Assembly: GCA_022316685.1 (NCBI GenBank)
Contig: JAKJHU010000030.1
Span: 14,025,360-14,089,359 of the forward strand
Source: Progne subis subis
Taxonomy: Eukaryota; Chordata; Aves; Passeriformes; Hirundinidae
Reading direction: 5' to 3'
DNA: 64,000 nt
In this document: positions 49,901 through 62,094 of the stretch, piece by piece
Layout of the letters: the number at the start of each line of letters is the position of its first letter
How positions within the stretch are numbered: the first letter of the stretch is position 1
Made by a program: the position numbers and the translations under genes
Notes under the pieces: model-generated
Seen by the model: only the letters and a program-made list of their open reading frames with translations
The model's database searches: none
What the model was told of the DNA's origin: nothing

Positions 49901-52349
49901 GGGCTGCCTGGTACCTGGGCTGAGATGTGCAGGCAGGCATGTGCAGTAACTGACTCCCCTGGAACATGACATTTGCCACTGGGGGCTGTTGCCAAGGCAA
50001 CTCTCTCTTTGCCTGGGTTTTGTCCCGGTCCAGCCATATGGATTCAGGGCTCAGACGACTACATGAGACATTTTGAGGGTGTTTACAGACAGACTGGTGA
50101 CAAAGCGTGACAAACACCTATGTTAAGCCATAGAATAATTACAACCAGCATGTCACACAGCAGAGAGGAGGCTGTAGCTTGTTCTTGCAGACAAAGATGT
50201 CTGGGAGGTGTTGGTGTGGACTCCAAGGACAGCAGTAGAGAGCCCGCCAATGTCACCTGAGCGGTAAGAGAGCTCCCTGTCACACCCTCCCTTGCGGCTG
50301 CCACACGCCCTTCTGCCATCCTCCACGAAGACATGCTTTTCTGGAGGAGGCCAGATCCACTTAAACAATTACGTCAGCTCTCCTCAGTGAGCACATATGC
50401 TTCCACTTCAGAGTTTTGTTCCATTTGCTTCTCATCTCAGTAAAAAGGGGTTTCCTTGAAAACCATTCTTCCAAGCATGCCTACGTTTTTCTCATTACAA
50501 ATAATATTTTCCTATTCTTTCTCACAGGAATGTTTTCATTGTTCCCTGTTGTTCTCTGTCTGTACCATTTGGTAAAAAAATAATTGGTAACTATTCTTAG
50601 TAGCTAATCTGTGCAGAATTTCTCCCTGTTATGTTCTTGCCTTTTCTCCTCCCCTCCCACAAAAGTGGTATCTCATTCCCTCCAAAATAAGATTTAAAGA
50701 TGACAGCTGTCTTCTGTGGCATGTCAATTGATATAAAGAAGAGAAATATGGACTAATTTCTCTTACCTGATCCCGTGCATACTCTTTATTGCAGTAAACC
50801 AAACATACCCTACTTGTTGAATAAGGAAATATTAGAGAGATTTCTAATTTTACAAAGCTATTTGGCTGGATACAGGTTTGTTGGATCAAGCTCTCAACAG
50901 GGTCTGCACAAAATCTTTGTTTATTTTGCTCAGCTGAAATTGTTCAAATGGCTTCTCATTATCATTGGGTGGGACTGAAGAGAAACACTGATGTCAGTTT
51001 TGTGACATGTCCTGTTATTTAAGTAATTCACAATTTAGGCTGGGACACATTTGACCTTCTTAAATAATTGGCTTTTTTTCCCCCCCTCTTTTTTTCCTTG
51101 GCATCAATAAATGAAGAAAGAGCAGACTAACTACCATTGGCAAGGAAAGAACTTCTAGTAAACAAAAACCTCTTATGAGTTTTTTGTAAATATCACTCTG
51201 GTTTTTTTCTTTCTAAATCATATAACACCCTTTATCAAACTTATTTACAGAGTTGTTGAAAATCTGCCCTGAGGAGGAACTTTCTAGATTCAAAATACTT
51301 CAGACTCTGTTAGGGATCTGTACTTCAAGGCTTTCAAAAAATCCCTGTCCTTAGCTGAGCTTCACCTCTGTGAAAAGCCACAATGAAGTTAATGGATTTA
51401 CTTACGAATTGAAAAGTTGAGCACATATTTAAGCTCTCAGTGTGAGAGCCTGGATGTTGACCTTGTGCTTGCAAGAAAGGAGCCATCCCAGGCTGCAGTG
51501 CCATCATCCCTCTGTGACAGCTGCTCCCGAGGCCCTCAAAGATGAATGAGGCAGTCATGGTCTCTTGGGGGGTTTTTGAAGAAATCAGCCATGAGTGAGC
51601 ATTCATCCTTCCTTCACAATTATGCTGCCCTGGTGACTTTGGTGCTCGGGTTGTAACCAGGGAAATTTTAGTTTCTCAGTTCTTGTACAGCTGCTCATAC
51701 AGACATGGGTGTGATTTTCACACCCACACATCGGTTTAATATGCTATTCACAGTAGTGCATCTGCTCATGGAGCTAAAACATAGTGGTGGACTTGGTTTG
51801 CATTCTATGATAGAGGTTTTTAAAGGGTTACTGCTGCGTCCAAACATGTTTCACAGCTGACATTTGACAATGAAAAAGAAGAGCTCAATGAAAAGGCTAA
51901 ATGTTCACAAGGAAACTCTTTACTGTGGGGTTAATGAGGACTTGAAAGGACTTGCACTCTGGCCTTAGCTGTGTATGTTTGTCTTTTCTTTTACTTTCAT
52001 CTCTCCTCCCTGAACCCTGGTCTCTTTTCACTCTTTTTTTTCCCTGCTTTTAATTTGTGCCCCTATATTAAGTCAACCAGCCTTCTGTCCTTTCTCTTTT
52101 CCCTTCCTTTCTCTCTTTCTGTCTCTTTCTATTTCTTCCTTTACACTGTTTTGGGAGCCTGACTTTGACAGATTGTTAATAACAGAAACCACAAAACTGT
52201 TTATTGCTTGAACCTATCCAGGGCCTCTCTTGCTAACATGCAGTCTTTATTAGTGATAATATTACATTGCAAAAGATGTAATAGCTCAGAAGGAAAATTC
52301 TATTTTTCTTTGAAGATATAAAGATTTGACTTTGTGGGGTTTAACTCAG
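46901..52349. other. Mostly unique non-coding sequence
   Basis: 46901-47400 is GC-richer than average and may include diverged CR1 5' sequence. Beyond that I see no recognised repeat. A minus-strand exon-like spot at 50767-50809 is reported as a finding. Open frames between 49819 and 50368 overlap on the minus strand without a consistent protein. Confidence 0.4.
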
Positions 52350-52560
52350 GTGGGTTTGGGTTCGTTTGTTTAGGGGTTTTTTGTGTTTTTGTTTTTGTGG
52401 GGGTTTTTTGTTGGTTTTTTGTTTGTTTGTTTGTTTGTTTGTTTGTTTTTTGTTTTGTTTGGTTTGGGGTTTTTTGTTTGGTTTGGTTTGGTTTGGTTTG
52501 GTTTTTTTAATTGGTTTGGTTTGGTTTGGTTTTTGGTTTTGGTTTTTTTTGGTTTTTTTT
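52350..52560. repeat. Long G/T-strand tract: (GTTT)n, (GGTTT)n and related
   Basis: About 210 bases of nearly pure G and T on the plus strand. It includes a block of (TTTG) units near 52421-52448 and (GGTTT) units near 52480-52530. All long frames across it are Phe/Leu/Val/Gly/Trp-rich on the plus strand and Lys/Gln/Asn/Pro/Thr-rich on the minus, which is pure composition. The repeated GG doublets could in principle form two-tetrad quadruplexes. Confidence 0.93.
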
Positions 52561-55500
52561 ATCTGCACCACATGGCCAGATGAAATTCAGTATTTGCCTG
52601 ATTTAGTGCTATTTCCTTTTGCCTTTAAATATAGTAAGCTCATAAAAATTTTTTACATCTCATAGTTAAGAGAACAAGGTGCATATTGTCATGCAAAGAG
52701 TATCCTGATGGAATAAATGATTTCATGCCATTGCACATGCACTGCCTGCTATGCTCAATAATGCATAGTTTAAATAAAAATATGAACCTGTCAGAATACT
52801 AATTATTCTGTATCTCCACACACAAAGAGCAGTTTAGAAACTTATGCAGACAAATTGAGGCTGCCTACAACATGCAGGAAAGAAGTTTATTAAAAGACTT
52901 TAAATGAAAAACTGAACTTTCAAACATAGTTCAGACACGTAAATGAAAGAATGTCACAGTTCATTGGTCCTACCACCTCTAATTGCATCTAACTTCTGTG
53001 AAGCTAATCCCTGGGCCCAATGACCTGATATATTCTTGTGTTACCTGCCAATCCCCAGTTTATAAACACTGAATTTCTTCTCCTTGAGTCTGATGATTTT
53101 GTACCTTAAAATTAACAATGGAATAAGAAGAAATAAAATATTAATGCTTCATCATATAAAATGTTTTCTAGGGCAACGTGCTTAATTAGACATAGACCTA
53201 ATGTAGGGTTGCAGATAATTGGGTCAATTGAGTCACTGTATTGAGTGGTCCATATTTCCTGAAATCTTATTTTCTATAAGTTCTTAGACTACCTTAATCT
53301 CAACAGGCTACACTTCGACTACACATTTAGTAGGAATATTCCCAGACTCTGCAAGTCAATTTTCTGCAGTTTTAAATTATAAGAGAAGTTTCTGTCATAT
53401 TTTTGGCCCACTTCAGCAGTTTCTCAAATTGTTCCCAGGCATGGTTCTGAGATTAGCACATGGCAGGAGCCATTCCCAATAGGCAGTTGCCCTGTTTTGC
53501 AGAGCAGGAGATTTTAATACACTGATGTAGTATTTAATAGCATTTAGCAGTATTGATTTGGCAGTGCTCCATACCAGGTGTCCTCAGTGCCAGATAAGAG
53601 TCCTGGCTGCACTTAATTTTTATTAGAGAGGTAGCCTTAGCATCTAAGCACCCAACAGTCACATGTTAAGTGGCACAACTGATATTATGATCTGTAGCTG
53701 CACTAATACTTCAGAACAACAGTAGTCTTTGCCTTCAGTAGACTTGGCAGAATTGGTCTTCCACAAGTATTGTTCCTTTCCAGAGTGCAGGTTGAGGAAA
53801 TGCAGTGAGCCCTATGAAGACCTTTCCTTCTTTGAGGGGCTCATTCCTGACTCTTAGACAAAAGTTTAGCTTAGGCCAAAGTGTAAGACATTGTACTACA
53901 GAGATAAAGACCCTTTGTGTTGAAGGAAAAGGGTAATCAGCCATGCGCCTTTGAAATTTCTGTAGATTTTTAGGGTGTGCTGATATGTAATTTAGACACT
54001 TCTTTTATCAAAGTCTACATTCACATTGCCCTCCAACATTCAGGGCTTGCAGAATTTACCTACATCCTAATATCTTAATTTTCATCTATTCTGTGTGCAA
54101 TAATACATAGTCCTGAGAGCAAAGGCTTGTACAACTGCAGTCACTTCTTTGCCCACCAGAATTAGACAGACCCTGGAGCTGCTGTCCAGTATGGCATTAA
54201 GAACACCAAGAAATTAATGAGAATTCTTAAATTAACCTCTGAATTAAGCAGTTTTCTTCCTATGTTCTTAATCTAAATGCATTTTGTACTGAACCTGCAG
54301 AATCTTTCAAAGCACTGTTGCTTGCCTAGCTGCCTAACCACTGCTTTCGTTGGATTAAATCTTGGTAAACTCTGACTAAAAACTGATTCATCCAAGATCT
54401 AGACACCACCAGTGTAAGGGTTGCAGATGTGAGGAAGGAAATGTGTCCTCTGCACATTAGTGGTGTTCAAACACTTGTCTATCAGTGCTCCTTCTGCCAG
54501 CCTCTGGACATTTTCTCAGCAACCACATCCTCTAAACATAATAACTTAAGGAGGCACTTCCAGGACCTTAATGACATTTCGTTGCTGCAGTTCTATTAGA
54601 TGGATCTATTTTTTCTAGATTTCGGCATCAGTAAAGGAGGTGGATTCCCTAAAATCCTGTGCTGAAAGATTGTAATATTAAAGGAAAATCCAACACTTTT
54701 AGATTTTCTTTTCTGACAATCTGTGGCTCTGAGTCTTGAAAAATAACACTTAAAATGTACATTTGAAGTTTTTATCTAGATATGGTTTCTGAAAAATATA
54801 TCTGTATATTTGGGGTTATTTTAGCTCATTTGGTTGGGGTCCACAAAGCAAAATGAAGCCATTGTTTGCTGATTTCATACCTATGCAGTACTGCTTGTAA
54901 TTTCTGCCACCAACGATGTGTGCCATATGAACAAAATCTGGGATTAATTAAGTGAGAGTGAACTCCTAACCCATTTGAACTGTCATGCTGAAGGTCTGGC
55001 ACAAAGGATCTGGGAGCACACAAAGACTAATCACCATTGCAGGGTCCTGTAGGCTACTCTTCACACAACTGCCCTTGTAGTAAAATGAGTCTTCAAAGTG
55101 ATTGTCACACACTGAGAACAAAGACAGACACAAGGAGATGCTCATTGAACACTGAGCTTTTGTTTGAAGATAATTCTTTGCTCTCTTTAGAAAACAAGAA
55201 ATTATCACAGCCTTAAAGTCATCTATCTAATAATAGCTCCATATGTCCTGACATACAGCAAAAATACAAGAGAAAGAACAGGTTTACTTCACTGAATCTT
55301 TGGTAATTTTTTTCCATGCAGCATATTTGTTGCATTCTGATTATTATAAGAGCAGAATTGACAAAAGTTTCTCTGTTAAATCACCTGGAGATCTCTGCAG
55401 TAAAGCTAGCTAAATATAAAAGCCAAGAAAAAATTCATGTAATTTCCAAGCTCAAGCAGGTGAATCAAGAATTTGTGCATGGATATAAAATAATGAAGCA

Positions 55501-56313
55501 TAATCCAAACTGCAAGGTCACCTTGAGGTTACAGGGTCTTTTCATGGTCTGTTAGTGCTATCAGTTTTTTGGGTATCATTTTGGGCTGGGATCCAACAGT
55601 TCCAACTTTTTGGTATCCTGTCCATGTGACACATAGTGTCAAACGTTAGTTTTAGGGATTTTAGTTTTGTATTGTGAGTTGGTCATTTGAAAAATCTTGG
55701 GTAGTTAGGCAGGTCAAAATAAAAGAAAATAATATTGATAATAACATTACTGATATGTTGAAATCAAACACTCCTCTTTTAAAATTATAATTAATCAGTG
55801 TTCAAAAAGGTAAGATAATTACAGCATCCTAGAAGGATTCATTTGAAAGGTTTCTAAATTTTTCTGCCACAGTTTGAAATCCTTGTAAATTCTGAACAAA
55901 GCCATCCCGCTTTAATCCCCTACTTCCACACAGGAAGTTGTTTTATTGTTGTTTTATTTATAAAACATTGTTGTTTTATTGACTGGGTTGTCTTTAGACA
56001 CAGTGAGTGTGGACTTGATAGACCCTGGATGCTTAGACCAGTGTTTATATGTGCTATGACCAGTTCCTGTGTCATAGCAAATAAAGATCTCAGGTCCATA
56101 CTGAAATTTTTTCAGCAATCCAGGGTGTTGAAAAACTAATTAAAAGGATGGGAATGAAGTTTCAGTTCTACAGAATTCATACAAAAAAAGTAAGCAAAAA
56201 TAAATCTCAAATTTTTAAACCCGTTCATCTTGTTTTCAAAAATGTAGGCAAGCCCAAATGGCTAGAAGAGAGCAGAGCTGGAAAGATCAAAGAGAAGGCA
56301 AAAAAGAACAGTA

Positions 56314-56316
<3 letters not shown>
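52561..56316. other. Unique AT-rich non-coding sequence
   Basis: No recognised interspersed repeat or gene. High-complexity AT-rich sequence with POU-like and homeodomain-like words lies around 52680-52860. A frame at 55316-55555 is open for 79 codons but lacks a convincing donor. Confidence 0.45.

Positions 56317-56347
<31 letters not shown>
56317..56347. repeat. A31 homopolymer
   Basis: A pure A run with no poly(A) signal within about 30 bases upstream and no recognised retroposon body. It may be an expanded homopolymer or a decayed retrocopy tail. Confidence 0.9.
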
Positions 56348-56349
<2 letters not shown>

Positions 56350-56959
56350 GGGCTTTGCTTTAGCATTCTACATTTGGGTCTGAAAAACATGGCTTTGGCT
56401 AGACATGCTTGGCCAGCCCTGGTGGTGCCAGCTGAGGTCACTGCCACTGCCAGCCCACTCCTGACATCTTGTTAGCCCTTGAGGGAGGCTGCTGCCTCCT
56501 CAGATCCTCTGAATGAGACAGACAACAGGGTAAAACCAGACTCTTTTTGTCAAAACAGCTGTGTAAGAAAGGGATTACTGTCTATATACCTTGGATTTGT
56601 CTGCCTACGTGACAACACTGGATGGAGGAAACAGCATGTTGAACTCTGGAGATGGTGGCACTAGTGGCAGGGAAGAGACAGGCCAGGGCAGGAAAAGGGG
56701 ATGGATCTCCCCATGCCACAAAGGTAGCAGGGGGTGCATTAGCAGCTTGACGACTTTTCAGACAAACCTGGCCAAGGAAATGTGAAGCAATTTAGGTGAC
56801 ACAAACAACCCCCATGCTGCAGGAAGAGCACAGTCCTCAGCAGGACTAGAGAAGTCAGAGGAGCTGGCTTCCTCAGCTGGCAAAAGTGTGTGAAGGGTGG
56901 GTGCCCAGACACAGCTTCAGGTTAACAACGATTTGCTAGGAGGTAAAATTCACACTGGC

Positions 56960-57780
56960 TGCAAGTCATGTTTTCTGCCCCACATACTCACAGGCTTCTG
57001 CTTTGTACTTTTAGTAAGCCATTAACTGATAATTGCCATTAATTGTGTGGTATATCAGAGGCAATAAGGATTATGGGTTTTGGCTCTCTCCTGTCTTGTG
57101 TGGTATGTAAATTCATCGTTTTCTGGGACACTTAGGTTCAGAGAGTAAATGCTGGAAACAGAAAAACCGAGCCCGAGGTGGTTGCGAAGCCCTGGGGCAA
57201 GGAGCAATGCTCTGTGCAGGGCTGACAGCACTATTTATTTTCATTTGAGTAGCAGCGAGAGCCCGGCCCGCTCCAGACGTCTCTCACTCCATTCAGAAAG
57301 TGATGTTTACAGACAGCTGCAGGGAGTTACTCACAAGAGGCTTAAGCAGGGAGGAGAAAGAAGGGCCATTCCTCCGGGCCCACCCAGCCACTGGGTTTTT
57401 CAGCTGAAGGGCAGGCTCGGATTCATCACAACTGGCTGGTGGAAACTAAGTCTAAACAACTGTCAGGATCACAAAAGCCTGAGAGATGGAAAAGTCCGGT
57501 GATAAATGTGGTGGCAAGTCGTTCTCCTGGAGCCACCCGACGTGCCTCTTGTTTGGACACCGTTGTGGGGCTAACGGTGGTTGTGGGATAACATGAGGGA
57601 ACAAGAAAGGGTCATTCACAGACATCAGAAAGAAGTTTGGAAAAATGTTTAAAGTGCTTATTAGTTCGGAGACCTTTTCAACATCAGCAGTTTCACGTGT
57701 TTCTCCGGAGATGCAGATGAGTTACACCAGTAATTCTGCACTCATTTGAAGCATCATAAATCCATTTTGGGCAGCATTTT
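56960..57780. other. High-complexity block, candidate regulatory region
   Basis: The left part (56960-57110) contains homeodomain-like words such as CCATTAATTGTG. 57149-57300 is locally GC- and CpG-richer, with CTATTTATTTTCATTTGAG beside a CpG-containing stretch, and 57300-57540 holds a CAGCTG E-box. The composition differs from the AT-rich surroundings and no repeat family is recognised. A 117-codon plus-strand frame (57149-57502) covers part of it but has no splice support. I read this as a possible conserved enhancer or promoter-like element, by inference only. Confidence 0.3.
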
Positions 57781-58482
57781 GTAGCTCCCATGGTGTAATC
57801 TGTCTGTCTATGAATAGGTCACTGCCTATTCATCTCTCCAAGATGTTTTCCACTGTTACCCATCACCATTTCATACGAATATCTTCCACATAAAACTTTA
57901 GGCTGTGCCCTTATTGTTCATCGTGGTGTCTATAGCATCCTCCCTGTCTTGGAGTGAGTGTAGGTGTGAAAACTTCTCTTAGCAGAGGGATTTCTGCCTT
58001 TTAAGATTTAATGGCATTTTAATGCCTTACTGGTACACAGCTTTTGTATTTCTTAGATGTATTTCAAAGGTTTCACTGTTGTAGGTGTGCTAATAGAATC
58101 TGGAGAGGTTAAAAGAAAAGGAGGGAGTTTTCTCACTGCCATGGCTGAAAGGGTGCCAAATCCCACTTCTTTCTCATTCTTCTGCAGGCAAAAAGTACCT
58201 GCTGTTCTGGTACAGAAATGGGGCAACACGTCCTCCCTCTATTTCAGTTACTCTGGTCTCTGCTGAGATGATGGCATGGAGCCAGAATATTGAAGGAACT
58301 CTATGTCACTTGACATTTATCTAAGATTCTTAGCACAAGCGCTGGCCTTTTATGCCACCTATTTGTACAGTTATATGCTATAAATCTTCAGTGACTTAGA
58401 AAATACATGTGATGCGTAGTACAAAAGAGTTTCTTTTGCATTCTAGGCAAATCCAGATGTCTAGTCCAAAAGTTACAAGAGC
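57781..58482. other. Unique non-coding sequence
   Basis: Nothing recognised; only short frames with stops. Confidence 0.5.
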
Positions 58483-58754
58483 ATGTAGTGACAGGATAAG
58501 AGGATTTCAAACTGAAACAGAGTAGGCTTAGTTTAGATATTAGGAAAAAAGTCTTTACTGTAAGGATGTTGAGGCACTGGCACAGTTTTCCCAGAGCAGC
58601 TGTAGATGACCCATCCCTGGAAGTGTCCAAGGCCAAGTTGGATGGGTCTTTGATCAGTCTGATCTAGTGGAAGGTGTCCTTGCCAATGGCAAGGGGATTG
58701 GAACCAGGTGATCTTTAAGGATCCTTCCAACCCATGTCGTTCTATGATTCTATG
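58483..58754 (+). mobile_element. CR1 LINE 3' fragment with terminal octamers
   Basis: Plus-strand copy. It begins near 'tagtgacaggataag', continues through 'gatattaggaaaaaagtcttt', 'catccctggaagtgtccaag' and 'ccttccaaccc', and ends with TTCTATGATTCTATG, the CR1 terminal octamer repeat. About 270 bp remain, a typical 5'-truncated insertion, and it is the best-preserved CR1 tail in the window. Confidence 0.95.
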
Positions 58755-61700
58755 TACCTTGAAATTGAAAGAAGGATTATTCTATGCTGCCTTCACCTGG
58801 GCTTTGGATATGGCTTCATATTAAATGCAGGTAGACATCTTCTTGACCAGAATTTTAGTTATGTTTTCATCTTGATCAAGGCTACTAAACAATCTGGGAA
58901 ATGTTTCATGTTTCACATTTAATTCTTTGAGAATTAAAATATATCTTTCAACTTTTGAAAATATTAATGGTTTCCGCTCTTCCGCTTGGGGTGTCCACAT
59001 ACATACATATAATAGGATTTTCAAGTGTACTCAACAGTTGTCTGACTGAAATGTTTGCATGTTAGTGCAAAACTAGCTACTATTAATTTGCCTCAGAATA
59101 AAAATAAAAAATGTATTGGTAATTGCACACAACACATTTCACCACAGGAGCCTAGTCAAGCATTAAAGAGATTGAGAACATATACAAAAGCATTACTTTA
59201 AAGCTGTATATCTGTAAGCATAAATTCAGAACTCCAGTGGGTCTGGAGGTACTCTCTTCTGCTGCTGCCAAAAGCAGAGAGAGGGTAAAAACATGTAAAA
59301 TATGTTCATAGCCCTGCATTAGTGTGAAAACAACACTTCAGATCCACCTTGCTACTGCTGGCCCAGTGTCACACACTGCCAAGGAAGGTAATGAATACTA
59401 AGGGTAAACGTGTTCTTACACCCATATTTGGTGTTCACTTTGACCCAAATAAAGGGAGAACAACCAACAATGACACATCTCAAAGAGAACTCTCTGTAGT
59501 GTTTCTGCTACTGATTTACCCCAGCTGGTACTCTGCAGGGTTGTCTCAAGACTTCACAAGACTTTAAACACAAACAAGAAAAACATTCCTGAAAACATAG
59601 GATCACCATTTTCTTTTCTGGGAGCAGAAGGGAACAAAAAGGAGAGAAACAAACTCACAAAGACACAACATAGAAAAAGTCTGAACCAAACAAAAAAAGA
59701 CTGCATGTGATGTTTTTCTTACAGTAGCTTCTTTATCAAGCCATGTTAACATCTACCTGCTGGTAAGAATAAAACACTGAGAGTGTCACTCTGCAGTCAA
59801 GCCTAGCCACCAAAATAGGCTTCAGTCAGGTCCTTAAATCTGTTAACATTAAGCATGTCCATATATGTTTTACCACGGTAGATCAAAAAGAAATACAAGG
59901 CAGCACCATTCTGGCATCACTCTACCTTTCTGTCAGGGGTATCACCACTTCTCATCCAATGCTTCAAGTGAAAAAACCAAAATCTTCCAAAACTGTGAAA
60001 AAAATAGCCTTTGAATAGATCCAAGAACAAGTTCCCAAAGAAAGCCACAATTCTAATCTCTCATATAAATCTTCCCCTGGCATTTAAGGTTGCCCTTTTC
60101 ATCCTTTCAAGACTTCATGTTTTCAATGTGCTCTTGTATGACATTTTAAGTAAGTCTCTTACTTAAAAAGTATGGCTGTTTTGTAGAAGAGTAGTGCCAT
60201 GCTCTCTATCCATCTAAAATAACATTTTCTAGTAATTATATGAACCTTACAGGAAAGTACCAAAAAAATGCAAATAAGCTTTTCCCTGTGGATCCATATG
60301 CTAGAGCAAGTCCTGAGTGCTTGACCTGCTGAAATGAGAGTGGCTGCAAAACATGGAGTTGAACTCAGCTGCAAGATATAGAACAGGGAAGACAGTTTAC
60401 AGGTTTCCTGACACACTGTCTTGTAAGAGAGGGTTTTTTTTGTTTTTAAGGAAGATTGCCTGGAAGGACAGTCTTAGCCTCCATATCCTATCTGTCCTCC
60501 TGTTTTACCTACAGTTTCCTGTTTTGCCACCCTAAGTAGTGGTGAGCATAGTGTGGATTGTTCCCATCTGCCTTGGCTGATTTATTGACACCCCGCTGGA
60601 AGATGCTGGGCAGTCTCTGGGCACAGATTTGGCTCTAAACATTCAGGTGTGCTTGGCCTCATGGCTCTGGGTGCTCTGGACTTGCTTCAGCGGCAGGACT
60701 TACCACTGACTCCACATGGAAGGGCAGGCTGGCCTTGAGGCACAGTGGACAAGCCCATTCCAAGTGCCATGGTGAACCCTGGTAAACACAAGGTCCATGT
60801 CAAATGATGGCCCTTGGCTTATGTGCCTCCACCATCCTGTGAGCCCTGCAGGGAAATGACCTAAGTGTGTCCCAGCCCTCCACCCTTTTGGGTTGGTTTC
60901 ACAAGGAGCAACGCAAGAGCTCAGGCAAGAAGGAAACAAGTGGACACTGGCCAAGGCCTTGCTAAGATAGCCAGGAGCAAGAGGCTGGAGACAGCTTTGT
61001 GACAGTAGGGGTAGAGCCAGCATCATCAACCATTTCTGATGTGGAGAAAGGCCAGTTTGTCCTTTCCTATTGCCTGACCCAGTACATCAAACCAGTGAGT
61101 TAGGTCTCTTAAAATATCCTCTTCACCAACAGCCATCTGCACTGTGAAGAAAGGTGTGGCTACGTGTACCTAAGGCAGCTTTCATCCCACAGATCCAGGT
61201 AGCTGAACCGCTATGGCTGTGGCAGCTCTAGGATTTGTGTGGGTTGCACAAACACGCATGGGGCTGTGGGGACCTTTACAGCAGCTCCTTAAAAACAGAC
61301 ACATTGACAGGCAGAACACTTTAAGGGATGGTCTCTGTCTCACAGACCACACACCTGGTTTTACAACCTTTCTGATGCAACCAAAATTCTCTCACTAAAC
61401 TAACTCATGCTTAAGGTAGCCAAAGGTACTTTGCATTTGGGAGGTCCACACTGTCAATTCCTGCAGCTCAGCCAGAATCAGGCTCATTCTTTTATCTGCT
61501 AATTTTACCTGGAACATGGAGAGTTTATCTCCACCTCCAAAATGTACTCAGCAGATTTCCTGGAATAATTCAAATTGTTTAAGTTTCTGCTTGTGTGAAA
61601 CAAGGTAGGATATTACCCCGATCTCCACGAAATGTGAGAAAAGTGCTCAGATGAACTGAGTAACTATGTCAATCATGCAGAACACAGAAGAGAGGAAAAA

Positions 61701-61990
61701 GGGGGGAAAGCATGATCTCTTAGGCAGCACATGATACTCTTAGGATATGGTAGAAAAAGAGGGTCTTTTAATATCTATGAGTTTATCTTAGATGTTCTGA
61801 CTGATATTTCCAAAGTTGTGCAAAGATGCTGGACCATTGTCCATGTTAAAGCTTAGGAACTTAATAACCAGATCTCCTAGGCAGGTGTGAAAATTTCAGA
61901 CAAAATATATAATATGTAATTCCACTTGTTTTACTGCATTTTCCAATAACTGGATGAGAACTCAAAATCAAATTTCCAGTGCTATATAGC
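58755..61990. other. Unique non-coding sequence
   Basis: 60540-61230 is GC-richer than its surroundings and carries a 109-codon minus-strand frame (60700-61029) with no recognisable domain; it could be an unrecognised old repeat. The rest is AT-rich and featureless. Confidence 0.4.
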
Positions 61991-62094
61991 TATATATGTG
62001 TGTGTGTGTGTATGTATGTGTATATATATATATATATATATATTTGTTTGTTTGTTTTTTTGGGGTTTTTTTGGGTTTTTTTTGGTTTTTTTTG
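61991..62094. repeat. Compound (TG)n-(TA)n-(GTTT)n/T-rich repeat
   Basis: TG and TATG units (61996-62020) pass into a perfect TA array (62020-62042), then GTTT units and T-runs separated by GG or GGG. Frames through it on both strands are compositional artefacts. Confidence 0.95.

Noticed and set aside
52341..52665. Hydrophobic plus-strand and Lys/Gln-rich minus-strand frames
   Set aside because: They are produced by the G/T low-complexity tract, not by a gene.
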